Source: Pusillibacter faecalis
GTDB lineage: Bacteria; Bacillota; Clostridia; Oscillospirales; Oscillospiraceae
NCBI RefSeq assembly: GCF_018408705.1
Contig: NZ_AP023420.1
Span: 1,860,001 to 1,924,000 of the forward strand
Reading direction: 5' to 3'
Length of the DNA: 64,000 bases
Shown: positions 42,297 to 50,439 of the stretch, one piece after another
Layout of the letters: each line of letters opens with the position of its first letter
Numbering within the stretch: the first letter of the stretch is position 1
The notes under the pieces: model-generated
The model's database searches: none
Seen by the model: the letters and a program-made list of their open reading frames with translations, nothing else
What the model was told of the DNA's origin: nothing
Translations under genes and position numbers: made by a program

Positions 42297-43334
42297 ATGA
42301 AGAAATGGACTGCACGAATTCTGGCAATGCTCATGATCCTGGCTCTGGTCGGCTGCGGTGGAGATTCCGGCAGCACCGATGAGAGCGGCGGCTCAGACGG
42401 CGAGACACTTCAGCTGACCTTATCCCTGGCGCAGGATACAGAAAACCCCGTGTATCTTGGGGCGGTATATTTTGCGGATCGCCTGAAGGAGCTCAGCGGT
42501 GGCACCATGGAGACTACCGTACACCCAAACTCTGCCTTGGGAGGCGAGGAAGAGATCGTGGAGATGCAGTCATATGGCGATTCGATCACGTTTTCACTTC
42601 CCTCCGGTTATACCCTTCAGAAATATACGCCCGCCATGTATGCTGCGGATTTCTATTTCCAGTTTGAAAACTACGATCAGGTTTGGGCGTTTTACGATGG
42701 CGCATATGGCGATTATGTCAAGGAATCTCTGGACGGAACCGGTCTGGTGGTAACAAGTTTCTGGGACAATGGCTTCCGGAATCTGACCACAACAAACCGG
42801 GAGGTACATACAGCCGGGGATCTGAAGGGCGTGAAGCTGCGTGTCATGAGCGCGGAGACCCATATGGCCGCTTGGCAGGCCATTGGAGCCGCGGCCACGC
42901 CAATTGCCTATTCCGAGATCTACAGTTCCCTGCAGCAGGGCGTTGTGGAAGGACAGGAAAATCCGGTATTCAACATCATTGGAAGCCGTTTTCAGGAGGT
43001 GCAGAAATATCTGATTCTCACGCGGCATGTCCATGACCCCTCCCCATTTATCATCAGTGGAACCGCATGGGACAGCTGGAGTGAAGAGCAGCGCCAATGG
43101 GTGACACAGGCCAGCGAGGAGGCGGCGGAATATATGCGCGCCGAAGCAGCTGAAATGGAAAATGCGAAGATTCAGGAGCTGCAGGACGCAGGCATGACGG
43201 TGATTGAGCTGACGGAGGAGGAGCGGCAGACCTTTGTGGACGCGGTGGACGGCGTTGCCGAGCAGTTCCGGGATGAGATGGGAGAGGAAGCCTGGGAACT
43301 GTATCAAACGTGCATCACAGAGGCACAGGGCTGA
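42297..43334 (+). CDS. TRAP transporter substrate-binding protein (DctP family), system 1
   Basis: Lipid-anchored extracytoplasmic solute receptor of 345 residues, start ATG 42297 behind AGGAGA. The lipobox is ALVGC with the cysteine at residue 18. The family core is TAGDLKGVKLRVMSAETHMA (carboxylate-binding arginine region) and YSEIYSSLQQGVVEGQENP. DctP proteins bind C4-dicarboxylates, 2-oxo or 2-hydroxy acids, sugar acids or aromatic acids through that arginine. The ligand is not predictable, but the following oxoacid oxidoreductase and 2-hydroxyacid dehydrogenase favour a 2-hydroxy/2-oxo monocarboxylate. A long stem-loop separates it from the membrane subunit genes. Confidence 0.93.
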   Translation: MKKWTARILAMLMILALVGCGGDSGSTDESGGSDGETLQLTLSLAQDTENPVYLGAVYFADRLKELSGGTMETTVHPNSALGGEEEIVEMQSYGDSITFSLPSGYTLQKYTPAMYAADFYFQFENYDQVWAFYDGAYGDYVKESLDGTGLVVTSFWDNGFRNLTTTNREVHTAGDLKGVKLRVMSAETHMAAWQAIGAAATPIAYSEIYSSLQQGVVEGQENPVFNIIGSRFQEVQKYLILTRHVHDPSPFIISGTAWDSWSEEQRQWVTQASEEAAEYMRAEAAEMENAKIQELQDAGMTVIELTEEERQTFVDAVDGVAEQFRDEMGEEAWELYQTCITEAQG

Positions 43335-43355
43335 TCGGAACCCGAGGATAGCCGT

Positions 43356-43396
43356 TCTGCGTTTGATATGGACGGGGTGTCCATATCAAACGCAGA
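43356..43396 (+). promoter_or_regulatory. 18-bp perfect stem-loop between dctP and dctQ (system 1)
   Basis: TCTGCGTTTGATATGGAC (43356-43373) and its exact complement (43379-43396) flank loop GGGGT. No T-tract follows. Such stems after binding-protein genes usually protect the upstream mRNA, giving more receptor than permease. TRAP system 2 has one at the same place. Confidence 0.85.
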
Positions 43397-43457
43397 TGAT
43401 AAGAGTATGGAAGAAAAAAGTACCATAAAAGACACCATGACAGGGAGGGATCAAACC

Positions 43458-43955
43458 GTGTCTGAAAACCAGAAACCAACAGAATCCCGGTTTATACTCT
43501 GGAGAATTCTCGAGGTTTTGGAAAAAATCTTTTGTATTGTACCGGTCGTCATCATGACGGTGATTGTGTTCGCAGCGGTGGTATGCCGTTATATTCTGAG
43601 AAATCCGATTGGCTGGTCCGAGGAAATCACCCTGATGTGCATGACCTGGTGTGTATTTGGCGCCGCATCCTATGCGTTTTATCATGGCATTAACGTGGGT
43701 GTCACCTTTCTCGTCGACCGGATTGGCGGAAAGCATGGGGCTGCTATCGTTCAGATGGTCATTCATTTGGCTACCATCGTGTTTTTCCTGGTTCTCCTGT
43801 ATACCAGCTCCATGACGCTGATGAACGTGATGGGAAAGTACAGCACAGCGGCGCATATTCCATTGGCTGTGCCATATTCTGCGCTTCCGGTGGGCTGTGT
43901 GATGTGCATCCTGCGGTTGATAGAAATGATGCTGGATTCGCTGAAATCCCGGTGA
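43458..43955 (+). CDS. TRAP transporter small permease (DctQ), system 1
   Basis: Four-helix membrane subunit of 165 residues. The start is taken at GTG 43458, since GGGAGG lies 9 bp upstream and the length fits the family; ATGs at 43407 and 43437 in the same frame lack good sites. The hallmark motif of the second helix region is RYILRNPIGWSEEITLMCMTW. It pairs with the large subunit 62 bp downstream. Function: assembles with DctM into the membrane part that accepts solute from DctP, driven by Na+. Confidence 0.87.
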   Translation: MSENQKPTESRFILWRILEVLEKIFCIVPVVIMTVIVFAAVVCRYILRNPIGWSEEITLMCMTWCVFGAASYAFYHGINVGVTFLVDRIGGKHGAAIVQMVIHLATIVFFLVLLYTSSMTLMNVMGKYSTAAHIPLAVPYSALPVGCVMCILRLIEMMLDSLKSR

Positions 43956-44017
43956 TCAGGGAGCTGTAATTTCCTTGATTCGGATGCTGAGAACCAAAAT
44001 GGAAATGAGGTGCGTGT

Positions 44018-45304
44018 ATGTCCATTGGAGTGATTCTGTTTGTCTGTTTGATTGTTTTGCTGCTGGGCGGCATCCCGATTGCCGCCTGCATTGGAGGCGC
44101 GGCGGTTGTGGCGATGCTGGCCGCAGACCTCCCCCTGCTGAACTTTGCCTCAAAAGTCTATGCCAGTGTGAATAGCTTTACCTTGATGGCAATTCCGTTT
44201 TTCATGCTGGCCGGGTCGCTGATGGCGACAGGCGGCATGTCCAGGCGGCTGATCCGGCTGGCCAGCGCGCTGGTGGGCTGGATTACGGGAGGACTGACTC
44301 ACGTGATGATCCTGGCCTCTGCCTTTTTCGCCGCTCTGTCTGGCTCCGCGCCGGCTACTTGCGCGGCCATCGGCGGGATGATGATTCCGGAGATGGAGAA
44401 GAAGGGGTTCCCACCGGAGTTCTCCGCCGGTGTGCAGTGCGTGGCGGGAACGATTGGCCCGATTATTCCGCCCAGCATTCCCATGGTGGTGTATGCCATC
44501 AGTGCAGGCGTATCTGTTGGTGAGATTTTTGCCGGAGGCTTTATTCCTGGCATTATTTTTGCCGTCTGCCTGATGATAGTCTCCGGCTGGATCTGTAAGA
44601 AAAAGGGCTTTGGCATGGAGAGTAAGACCGAGTTCGACGCCCACGAGGTCTGGGTGGCGTTCAAGGACTCCATATGGGCGCTTTTGGTGCCGGTGATTGT
44701 TCTGGGCGGAATTTACAGCGGCGTATTTACACCAACGGAGGCTGGCGCGGTGGCGTCCGTGTATGGACTCTTTGCTGGCTTTTTCATCTACCGGGAGCTG
44801 TCCTGGAAGGACCTGAAAAAGATTTTGATGGACACGGCTGCCAATACCTCTCTGGTGCTGCTGATTATCGGCTGCGCCGGCGCCTTTACCTGGGTACTTA
44901 CCATTCAAGGAATCGCAACGGCGATTGGCGGTTGGTTTGCGGCAGTTTCCAGCGGAAAGATCATCTTTATGGCGCTGACGATCCTGCTCCTGCTGTTCAT
45001 GGGATGCTTCATGGAATGCTGTGCGTCTGTGCTGATGGTCGTGCCGATCCTTCTGCCCGTTGCACAGTCACTTGGCATTGATCCGGTATATTTTGGTGTC
45101 ATTGTTGTGATGACGCTGTCCCTTGGCATGGCAACTCCGCCTGTAGGCGAGGACCTGTACATTGCGGCCAGCATTGCGGGCATCAAGTTTGAGCAGGAGG
45201 TTAAATACGTCATGCCTCTTGTGGGAGCCGCAATTCTGGCAATTGCCATCTGCGCGGCGCTGCCTGGACTTGTGATGTTTCTGCCGAATCTGTTTTATGG
45301 TTGA
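44018..45304 (+). CDS. TRAP transporter large permease (DctM), system 1
   Basis: Transport channel subunit of 428 residues with about 12 helices. The start is ATG 44018 after GAGGTGCG. Family motifs: IPFFMLAGSLMATGGMSRRL, SGSAPATCAAIGGMMIPEM, IIPPSIPMVVYA and GVFTPTEAGAVASVYG; the last is part of the Na+/substrate region. It ends the first TRAP operon at a strong terminator 28 bp downstream. Nothing unusual in length or motifs. Confidence 0.95.
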   Translation: MSIGVILFVCLIVLLLGGIPIAACIGGAAVVAMLAADLPLLNFASKVYASVNSFTLMAIPFFMLAGSLMATGGMSRRLIRLASALVGWITGGLTHVMILASAFFAALSGSAPATCAAIGGMMIPEMEKKGFPPEFSAGVQCVAGTIGPIIPPSIPMVVYAISAGVSVGEIFAGGFIPGIIFAVCLMIVSGWICKKKGFGMESKTEFDAHEVWVAFKDSIWALLVPVIVLGGIYSGVFTPTEAGAVASVYGLFAGFFIYRELSWKDLKKILMDTAANTSLVLLIIGCAGAFTWVLTIQGIATAIGGWFAAVSSGKIIFMALTILLLLFMGCFMECCASVLMVVPILLPVAQSLGIDPVYFGVIVVMTLSLGMATPPVGEDLYIAASIAGIKFEQEVKYVMPLVGAAILAIAICAALPGLVMFLPNLFYG

Positions 45305-45331
45305 GCCCCTTTATGGCTGAGTCCCAAATGC

Positions 45332-45373
45332 ATCATCCCCACTTTGAAAAGTTCATTGTGGGGATGATTTTTT
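45332..45373 (+). terminator. Intrinsic terminator of TRAP operon 1
   Basis: ATCATCCCCAC (45332-45342) pairs with GTGGGGATGAT (45358-45368), followed by a run of T to 45373. Confidence 0.92.
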
Positions 45374-45430
45374 CGAATAACGGAGGGACGGGCTTTCTGA
45401 GAAAAATTTAACGAATTTCGGGACTCCATA

Positions 45431-45459
45431 TTGACACAGAGGAAATCGGATGATACAAT
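45431..45459 (+). promoter_or_regulatory. Sigma-A promoter of the oxoacid oxidoreductase operon
   Basis: TTGACA (45431-45436), 17 bp, TACAAT (45454-45459). Confidence 0.82.
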
Positions 45460-45471
45460 CATCGCATATAA

Positions 45472-45504
45472 GTTCCAAATAAAAATATAGCGTTCCAAAT
45501 AAAA
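45472..45504 (+). repeat. Tandem 13-bp direct repeat in the leader
   Basis: GTTCCAAATAAAA occurs at 45472-45484 and again at 45492-45504, exactly 20 bp apart (two helical turns). It lies just downstream of the transcription start, a repressor-like position. A related sequence, GTTCTAAATAAC, lies upstream of TRAP operon 1 (42040). Confidence 0.7.
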
Positions 45505-45556
45505 GAACAAAAGGGGAAAATAGCACGCATGCAGAGAGGAAGAAAGGTGGTTGGTT

Positions 45557-45760
45557 ATGAATTTGGTAAAGATTGATTTTGACCGCTGCAAAGAGTGTGG
45601 CTATTGCATCAAGTTCTGCCCGAAAGGGGTCTTGAGCAAAGGCACAAAGGTCAACAAAAAGGGCTATTATCCGCCGGTGGTGGGAGAGGGCTGCATTGCC
45701 TGCGGCACCTGCGCCCGGGTCTGCCCGGATACGGCAATCTCAGTGTACAAAGATGAGTGA
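45557..45760 (+). CDS. 2-oxoacid:ferredoxin oxidoreductase, ferredoxin-like delta subunit
   Basis: Small 8Fe ferredoxin subunit of 67 residues, start ATG 45557 with AAAGGTGG upstream. Two [4Fe-4S] motifs are present: CKECGYCIKFCP and CIACGTCARVCP. It would carry electrons from the TPP subunit to external ferredoxin. It is first in a four-gene set with spacing or overlap of 12, -4 and -4 bp, the KorDABC/VorDBAC order. Confidence 0.93.
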   Translation: MNLVKIDFDRCKECGYCIKFCPKGVLSKGTKVNKKGYYPPVVGEGCIACGTCARVCPDTAISVYKDE

Positions 45761-45771
45761 GGAGGCAGAAC

Positions 45772-46824
45772 ATGGCTAAGGTATTTATGCAGGGCAACCA
45801 GGCAATGGCGGAATCCGCCATTCGCGCCGGGTGCAAGTTGTTTTTTGGCTATCCCATTACTCCCTCCAGTGAGGTGCCGGAGTACTACGCAAAGGCAATG
45901 GTGGAGCGTCCAGAGGAGAACATTACATTTATCCAGGCGGAGACGGAGGTTTCCGCGTTCAACATGGTGGCCGGCGCGGTGGCCACGGGCCATCGGGCAA
46001 TGACAGCCACCTCCGGCCCGGGCTTTTCCCTGGGCCAGGAGGCCATGAGCTACATGTCCGCAGCAGACCTGCCGGCGGTGATTGTGGAGATCATGCGGGC
46101 AGGCCCGGCCGACGGAGAAATCCTAGCCGCCCAGGGCGATTACTTCCAGGCCGTCAAGGGCGGAGGGCACGGCGACTACAATAATCTGGTGCTGGCGCCC
46201 TACTCTGTGCAGGAGTACTGCGACATGATTCAGGAGAGCTTTGAGCTGGCGGAGAAGTATCATAACCCCGTGATTCTCCTCAGCGACGCAACGATTGCCA
46301 AGATGCGTGAGTCTGTGGAGTTGCCTGGCTATGTGGAGCAGAAGAATCCAGCCGAGAAATATAACGCGCTGCGGGGCTGCGGCAGCCAGGAGCCCCACAA
46401 GGTTGTCACCTGTGGAGACGGCCCCATCCAGTGGGGCGCCTTCAATGACCGGCTCCAGGAAAAGTATCAGCGCATCCGGGAGAACGAGAAGCGCTTTGAG
46501 AGCTATTACATAGACGATGCGGACATCATTCTGGTGGCCTACGGCTCGATGGCCCGGGTGTGCGTGAGTGCCATGAACATGGCCCGGGCAGAGGGGAGGA
46601 AGGTCGGCATGATCCGTCCGATTTCCCTGTGGCCCTTCCCCGATATCGCCTTTGAGGGCATTACCGGAAAGAAATTCCTGGTATGCGAGCTGAGCGCTGG
46701 CCAGATGGTAGAGGACGTGAAGCTGTCGGTTGAGAACAAGCGGGATGTGAGCTTCTTCGGAAAGCTTGGCGGTACGACGCCCTCTCCGAAGGTAATCCTG
46801 GCTGAGATTCGGAAAATGGGGTGA
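45772..46824 (+). CDS. 2-oxoacid:ferredoxin oxidoreductase, alpha subunit (VorB/KorA-like)
   Basis: 350 residues from ATG 45772, behind GGAGG. The N-terminus FMQGNQAMAESAIRAGCKLF and FGYPITPSSEVPEYYA form the pyruvate-oxidoreductase fold domain I. QAETEVSAFNMVAGA and SGPGFSLGQEAMSYM contact TPP and substrate. This subunit decides substrate class: it resembles branched-chain (VOR) and 2-oxoglutarate (KOR) enzymes rather than PorA, but I cannot choose between them. It oxidatively decarboxylates a 2-oxo acid to acyl-CoA with the neighbouring subunits. Confidence 0.93.
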   Translation: MAKVFMQGNQAMAESAIRAGCKLFFGYPITPSSEVPEYYAKAMVERPEENITFIQAETEVSAFNMVAGAVATGHRAMTATSGPGFSLGQEAMSYMSAADLPAVIVEIMRAGPADGEILAAQGDYFQAVKGGGHGDYNNLVLAPYSVQEYCDMIQESFELAEKYHNPVILLSDATIAKMRESVELPGYVEQKNPAEKYNALRGCGSQEPHKVVTCGDGPIQWGAFNDRLQEKYQRIRENEKRFESYYIDDADIILVAYGSMARVCVSAMNMARAEGRKVGMIRPISLWPFPDIAFEGITGKKFLVCELSAGQMVEDVKLSVENKRDVSFFGKLGGTTPSPKVILAEIRKMG

Positions 46825-47591
46825 GTACATTGAAGACGATTTACGAGAGACCGAAGATTTTTACGGATGCGGTGACGACTTACTGCGGCGGCTGCGGCCA
46901 CGGCATCGTGGGCAAGCTGATCGCGGAGCTGATTGACGAGATGGGGTTGCAGGATAACGGGATCATGGTGTGGCCGATTGGATGCTCCTGTCTGTCGGAC
47001 CGCTACTATAACATGGACATGATGATGGCCCTGCACGGCAGAGCTCCCGCTGCGGCCACCGGCATCAAGCGGGCAGACCCCAGCAAGTTTGTCATGGTCT
47101 ACCAGGGCGACGGTGATCTGGTATCCGAGGGTATGGCGGAGATTATGCACGCTGCCATCCGCGGGGAGAAGTTCACGGTCATCTTCATCAACAATGCCAT
47201 TTACGGCATGACCGGCGCCCAGATGGCGCCCACGACGCTGCTGGGGCAGACGGCCTCCACGGCGCCGGCTCCCACGGGGCGGATGACGGACAACTCCGGC
47301 TATCCGGTGAAGATGGCGGAAATTATGGCACAGCTGCCAGGCGTTTGCTACAGTGAGCGGGTAACGGTGAACACCCCTGCCCGCATCAACGCCTGCAAGA
47401 AGGCGCTGAAGAAGGCATTTGAGCTGCAGCTGGCTGGTCAGGGGATGGGTTTTGTGGAGGTACTCTCCCCCTGTCCCACCGGCTGGAGCATGTCTCCGGT
47501 AAAGTCCCTGGAGTGGATTGACGAAAAGATGGTAGAGATCTATCCTCTGGGCGTTTTGAAGGATACCACGAAGGAAGGTGCACAGGCATGA
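46821..47591 (+). CDS. 2-oxoacid:ferredoxin oxidoreductase, beta subunit (TPP-binding)
   Basis: 256 residues. The start is taken at GTG 46821, which overlaps the alpha-subunit stop (GTGA); TTG 46830 is an alternative. TYCGGCGHGIVGKLIAE carries the first conserved cysteine site. The TPP/Mg2+ motif is YQGDGDLVSEGMAEIMHA followed by FINNAIYGMTGAQMAPT. This beta subunit binds thiamine pyrophosphate and passes electrons to the delta ferredoxin. Translation is coupled to both neighbours. Confidence 0.93.
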   Translation: MSTLKTIYERPKIFTDAVTTYCGGCGHGIVGKLIAELIDEMGLQDNGIMVWPIGCSCLSDRYYNMDMMMALHGRAPAAATGIKRADPSKFVMVYQGDGDLVSEGMAEIMHAAIRGEKFTVIFINNAIYGMTGAQMAPTTLLGQTASTAPAPTGRMTDNSGYPVKMAEIMAQLPGVCYSERVTVNTPARINACKKALKKAFELQLAGQGMGFVEVLSPCPTGWSMSPVKSLEWIDEKMVEIYPLGVLKDTTKEGAQA

Positions 47592-48121
47592 AATACGAGC
47601 TGTTGTTTTCCGGCATCGGCGGGCAGGGTGTCATTACCCTGGGAGAGACGCTGTGCGACGCTGCCATCAAGGCCGGCTACAATGTGACGTTTGTCCCGTT
47701 TTACGGGCAGGAAAAGCGTGGCGGACGGACGATGTGCAACATTGTGATTTCGGATGGAGTGGAGAGCCCGATTATCTCCGAGGCGAACATCATGCTGATT
47801 TTCGACGAGCGGTCTCTGGGGGATTATCAGGAGCTGATGGACCCCGACGGAACGCTGATCCTGAACAGCTCCATGATCGATTTGGAGCCCACCTGTCAGT
47901 GCGGACAGCTCAAGAAAGTGCCCTTCAATGAGATTGCCCAGGAGCTGGGCAATCCCAAGACCGCCAACGTGGTGGCGCTGGGGTACATCGCAAAGCTCCT
48001 GCCGGAAGTTCCCTATGATATCATTGCAGCGGAAGTAGAGAAGTCCTTTGCTGCCAAGCCCAAGCTGATTCCCATCAACTTGGAGGCGCTTCGCAAGGGC
48101 TACGAGCTAAACGAGGGCTGA
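47588..48121 (+). CDS. 2-oxoacid:ferredoxin oxidoreductase, gamma subunit
   Basis: 177 residues from ATG 47588, overlapping the beta stop by ATGA. Gamma domain landmarks: FSGIGGQGVITLGETLCDAA, and YGQEKRGGRTMCNIVISD, the usual GxExRGG segment. It supplies the CoA-binding/structural domain. The next gene, a 2-hydroxyacid dehydrogenase, starts 62 bp downstream and probably shares the transcript. Confidence 0.93.
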   Translation: MKYELLFSGIGGQGVITLGETLCDAAIKAGYNVTFVPFYGQEKRGGRTMCNIVISDGVESPIISEANIMLIFDERSLGDYQELMDPDGTLILNSSMIDLEPTCQCGQLKKVPFNEIAQELGNPKTANVVALGYIAKLLPEVPYDIIAAEVEKSFAAKPKLIPINLEALRKGYELNEG

Positions 48122-48183
48122 GGAACCACAGCGCCCTGTGCCGTTGTTCGGTGCGGGCATCCATGCGGAAGGAAGGAAACAAG

Positions 48184-49140
48184 ATGAAAATAGTCATTAC
48201 AGACTGCAGCTGGGGCAGCTATGACGTGGAAAAGCAGCACCTGCCCAAGGATGCGGAGGTGGTCTGCACCCAGATTCTGACAGAGGAAGAGGTCATTGAG
48301 ACCTGCAAGGGAGCGGTGGCCACGCTGTCTGAGTACGCGCCGTTCACCCGCCGCGTTTTGGAGCAGTTGCCGGATCTGAAGATCATTGCAAACTCCGCCA
48401 TGGGCGTGGATAACATTGACCTGGATGCGGCCAAGGAACTGGGGATTGCAGTGACCAATGTACCGGATTACTGCTTTGACGAGGTGGCAGAGCACGCCAT
48501 GGCATTGATTCTCTCCACACTGCGCAACATCCCTGGATATAACGAAAAGGTCCGCAAGGAGAAGAAGTGGGATTTTGCGGACGCGCCCAAGCTCTACCGG
48601 ATTAATGGCATGACCATGGGACTCATCGGCTGCGGCCGCATTCCCCGCAAGGCGGCGGTGATGGCCAAGGGTTTTGGCATGAAGCTGGTGGGATATGATC
48701 CGTATCTTCCCAAGGAAGTGGCAGAGGAGTTCGGCATTGAGATGATGCCGATGGAGCGGTTGGCTGAGGTCAGTGACGTTATTTTGAGCCATGTACCTCT
48801 CATGCCCAGTACGGAGAAGATGGTGGGCAAAAATCTCTTTGACCATGTGAAGAAGCAGCCGATTTTTGTCAATACATCCCGGGGAGGTACAGTGGATCAC
48901 GACGCGCTGTGTGATGCTCTGGAGTCCGGTGCGGTGCGTGCTGCGGCTCTGGATGTGGTGGACGAGGAGCCCGCCAACTTTGCCAGCCGGATTTTTAAGT
49001 ATGACAATGTCATTTTCACACCCCACGCCGCCTTCTATTCTGAGACGGCTCTGGAAGAGGTGCGCAGGCGCTCTGCGGAGAATGTGACGCATTTTCTTGC
49101 CGGTGAGGGAGATATCAATTACGTCGTAAAACCCCAGTAA
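48184..49140 (+). CDS. D-isomer-specific 2-hydroxyacid dehydrogenase
   Basis: NAD(P)-dependent enzyme of 318 residues interconverting a 2-hydroxy and a 2-oxo acid. The start at ATG 48184 follows AAGGAAGG. The dinucleotide loop is MGLIGCGRIPRKAAVMAKGF, where the third glycine of GxGxxG is proline. The catalytic triad is visible: Arg in FVNTSRGGTVDH, Glu in DVVDEEPANF, His in FTPHAAFYSE. Placed right after the oxoacid oxidoreductase and flanked by TRAP systems, it likely makes the 2-oxo acid for that complex, or acts as a redox valve in reverse. It ends at a strong terminator. Confidence 0.9.
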   Translation: MKIVITDCSWGSYDVEKQHLPKDAEVVCTQILTEEEVIETCKGAVATLSEYAPFTRRVLEQLPDLKIIANSAMGVDNIDLDAAKELGIAVTNVPDYCFDEVAEHAMALILSTLRNIPGYNEKVRKEKKWDFADAPKLYRINGMTMGLIGCGRIPRKAAVMAKGFGMKLVGYDPYLPKEVAEEFGIEMMPMERLAEVSDVILSHVPLMPSTEKMVGKNLFDHVKKQPIFVNTSRGGTVDHDALCDALESGAVRAAALDVVDEEPANFASRIFKYDNVIFTPHAAFYSETALEEVRRRSAENVTHFLAGEGDINYVVKPQ

Positions 49141-49187
49141 TCTCTCTGATATTGCCTCTGGTTCCAACAAGTCTTACCATTTGTCAG

Positions 49188-49224
49188 CCCGCCCTTTGAT
49201 GGCCATCAAAGGGCGGGTATTTTT
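49188..49224 (+). terminator. Intrinsic terminator of the oxidoreductase operon
   Basis: CCCGCCCTTTGATGG and CCATCAAAGGGCGGG form one perfect palindrome (49188-49217), followed by TATTTTT. Confidence 0.92.
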
Positions 49225-49558
49225 CGCAACATGAGCATTGGCAGGTCACATAAAAGAGAAAGCGGGAATTTGTATAAAACGACGATTTATTTTCGTCGAA
49301 GTTCCGAAATTACAAAGGCATTCTTGCGCGAAACAGAAAAAACAACAAAATCATTGCAAATTTCTTGACAAAGTCTAGGAAAGACGTTAACATACTAAAT
49401 ATACTAATATGGTAGTTGTAAGCAAGACCAACAAACCACGGGAAGAACCTACCGGGCTCCTAATATAGTATCGGTCATAGAAGAACTCGTGCCGCAATGG
49501 GCAATACTGTAATAAAGAGCTGCGGACATTTCAAAATCAATCAAGGAGGATGTTCTGT
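49225..49558 (+). promoter_or_regulatory. Control region of TRAP operon 2 with a sigma-A promoter
   Basis: No gene in this stretch. TTGACA (49365-49370), 17 bp, TAACAT (49388-49393) is the promoter. Upstream are the stem CGACGA/TCGTCG (49280-49298) and GTTCCGAAAT (49301-49310), related to the repeat at 45472. The transcript would have a long leader of about 155 nt with no obvious terminator before AAGGAGG at 49543. Confidence 0.75.
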
Positions 49559-50401
49559 ATGAGGAAGATGCCGGTGTTGCTGACCTTTGATGTGGATGGA
49601 GAGATGATTTGGCGCTGTAGAGACCCGGAAAATGCGGATCGCCCGGTCACACTGTCTCTGGGCCACTATGGGTTGGACCGTGGCCTGCCACGTATTTTGA
49701 AGGTTTTGAAGAAGTATGATGCGCCTGCGACTTTCTTTGTGCCAGGTATGACTGCGGAGATGTTTCCTTACACGCTGACCAGTATTCTGGACGAGGGGAT
49801 TCATGAGATTGGTCACCATAGCTACAGCCATACCTATCCAGACAAGTTCCCCAGCAAGGAGGCCGAGGCGGAGGACTATGAGCGGGCCAGCAGGATCATT
49901 GAGCCTGTAGTTGGCCATAAGCTCAAAGGTTATCGCTCTCCTGCCTGGGAGTTCAGCCGCAATACCCTGGATATTTTAAAGGACATGGGGATTGAGTATT
50001 CCAGCAATATGATGGGCACAGACTGCCTGCAGCCGTTGGAGATTTTTGGAGAGAAGTCCAATATCATCGAGGTACCGATTCATTGGATTTTGGATGATGC
50101 GGCATTCTGGCTGTACAGCGTGAGAATCCAGGGTAAGTGCATGCAGCCTCTGTCCGCCGTGGAGGACTGCTGGATCAAGGAGTTCGACGGGCTGTATGAG
50201 GAATTCATGGATGAAGTGGACAGCGGCGTTGACTCTGATATCGTGTTCGTGCTGACCTGTCATCCCCAGATTATTGGACGGCCCTCCAGGATGATGGTTC
50301 TGGAAAACGTGATCAAGCACATTCACTCCTGCCCGAATGTAGAATTTGTCACGATGGGGCAGGCAGTTGCAGATTATAAGAAGCGTCACGGCCTGGCCTG
50401 A
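49559..50401 (+). CDS. NodB-fold hydrolase: polysaccharide deacetylase or cyclic imidase-like
   Basis: Metal-dependent deacetylase-fold enzyme of 280 residues. The start is ATG 49559, 9 bp after AAGGAGG; the ATG at 49550 touches the ribosome site. Motif 1 is LTFDVDGE, with the catalytic and metal aspartates. Motif 2 is GHHSYSH, the metal histidines. Motif 3 is KGYRSPAWEFS and motif 5 TCHPQIIGRPSR. There is no signal peptide, and the compact layout with FDVDGE resembles the HpPgdA/PuuE/cyclic imidase branch, which hydrolyses small cyclic amides rather than cell-wall polymer. Being first in an operon with a TRAP transporter and an M20 peptidase, it more likely acts on the imported solute. The exact substrate is unknown. 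Confidence 0.83.
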   Translation: MRKMPVLLTFDVDGEMIWRCRDPENADRPVTLSLGHYGLDRGLPRILKVLKKYDAPATFFVPGMTAEMFPYTLTSILDEGIHEIGHHSYSHTYPDKFPSKEAEAEDYERASRIIEPVVGHKLKGYRSPAWEFSRNTLDILKDMGIEYSSNMMGTDCLQPLEIFGEKSNIIEVPIHWILDDAAFWLYSVRIQGKCMQPLSAVEDCWIKEFDGLYEEFMDEVDSGVDSDIVFVLTCHPQIIGRPSRMMVLENVIKHIHSCPNVEFVTMGQAVADYKKRHGLA

Positions 50402-50439
50402 GTGTCAGATTGAATAAACATGGAAAAGGAGAAAAGAAC

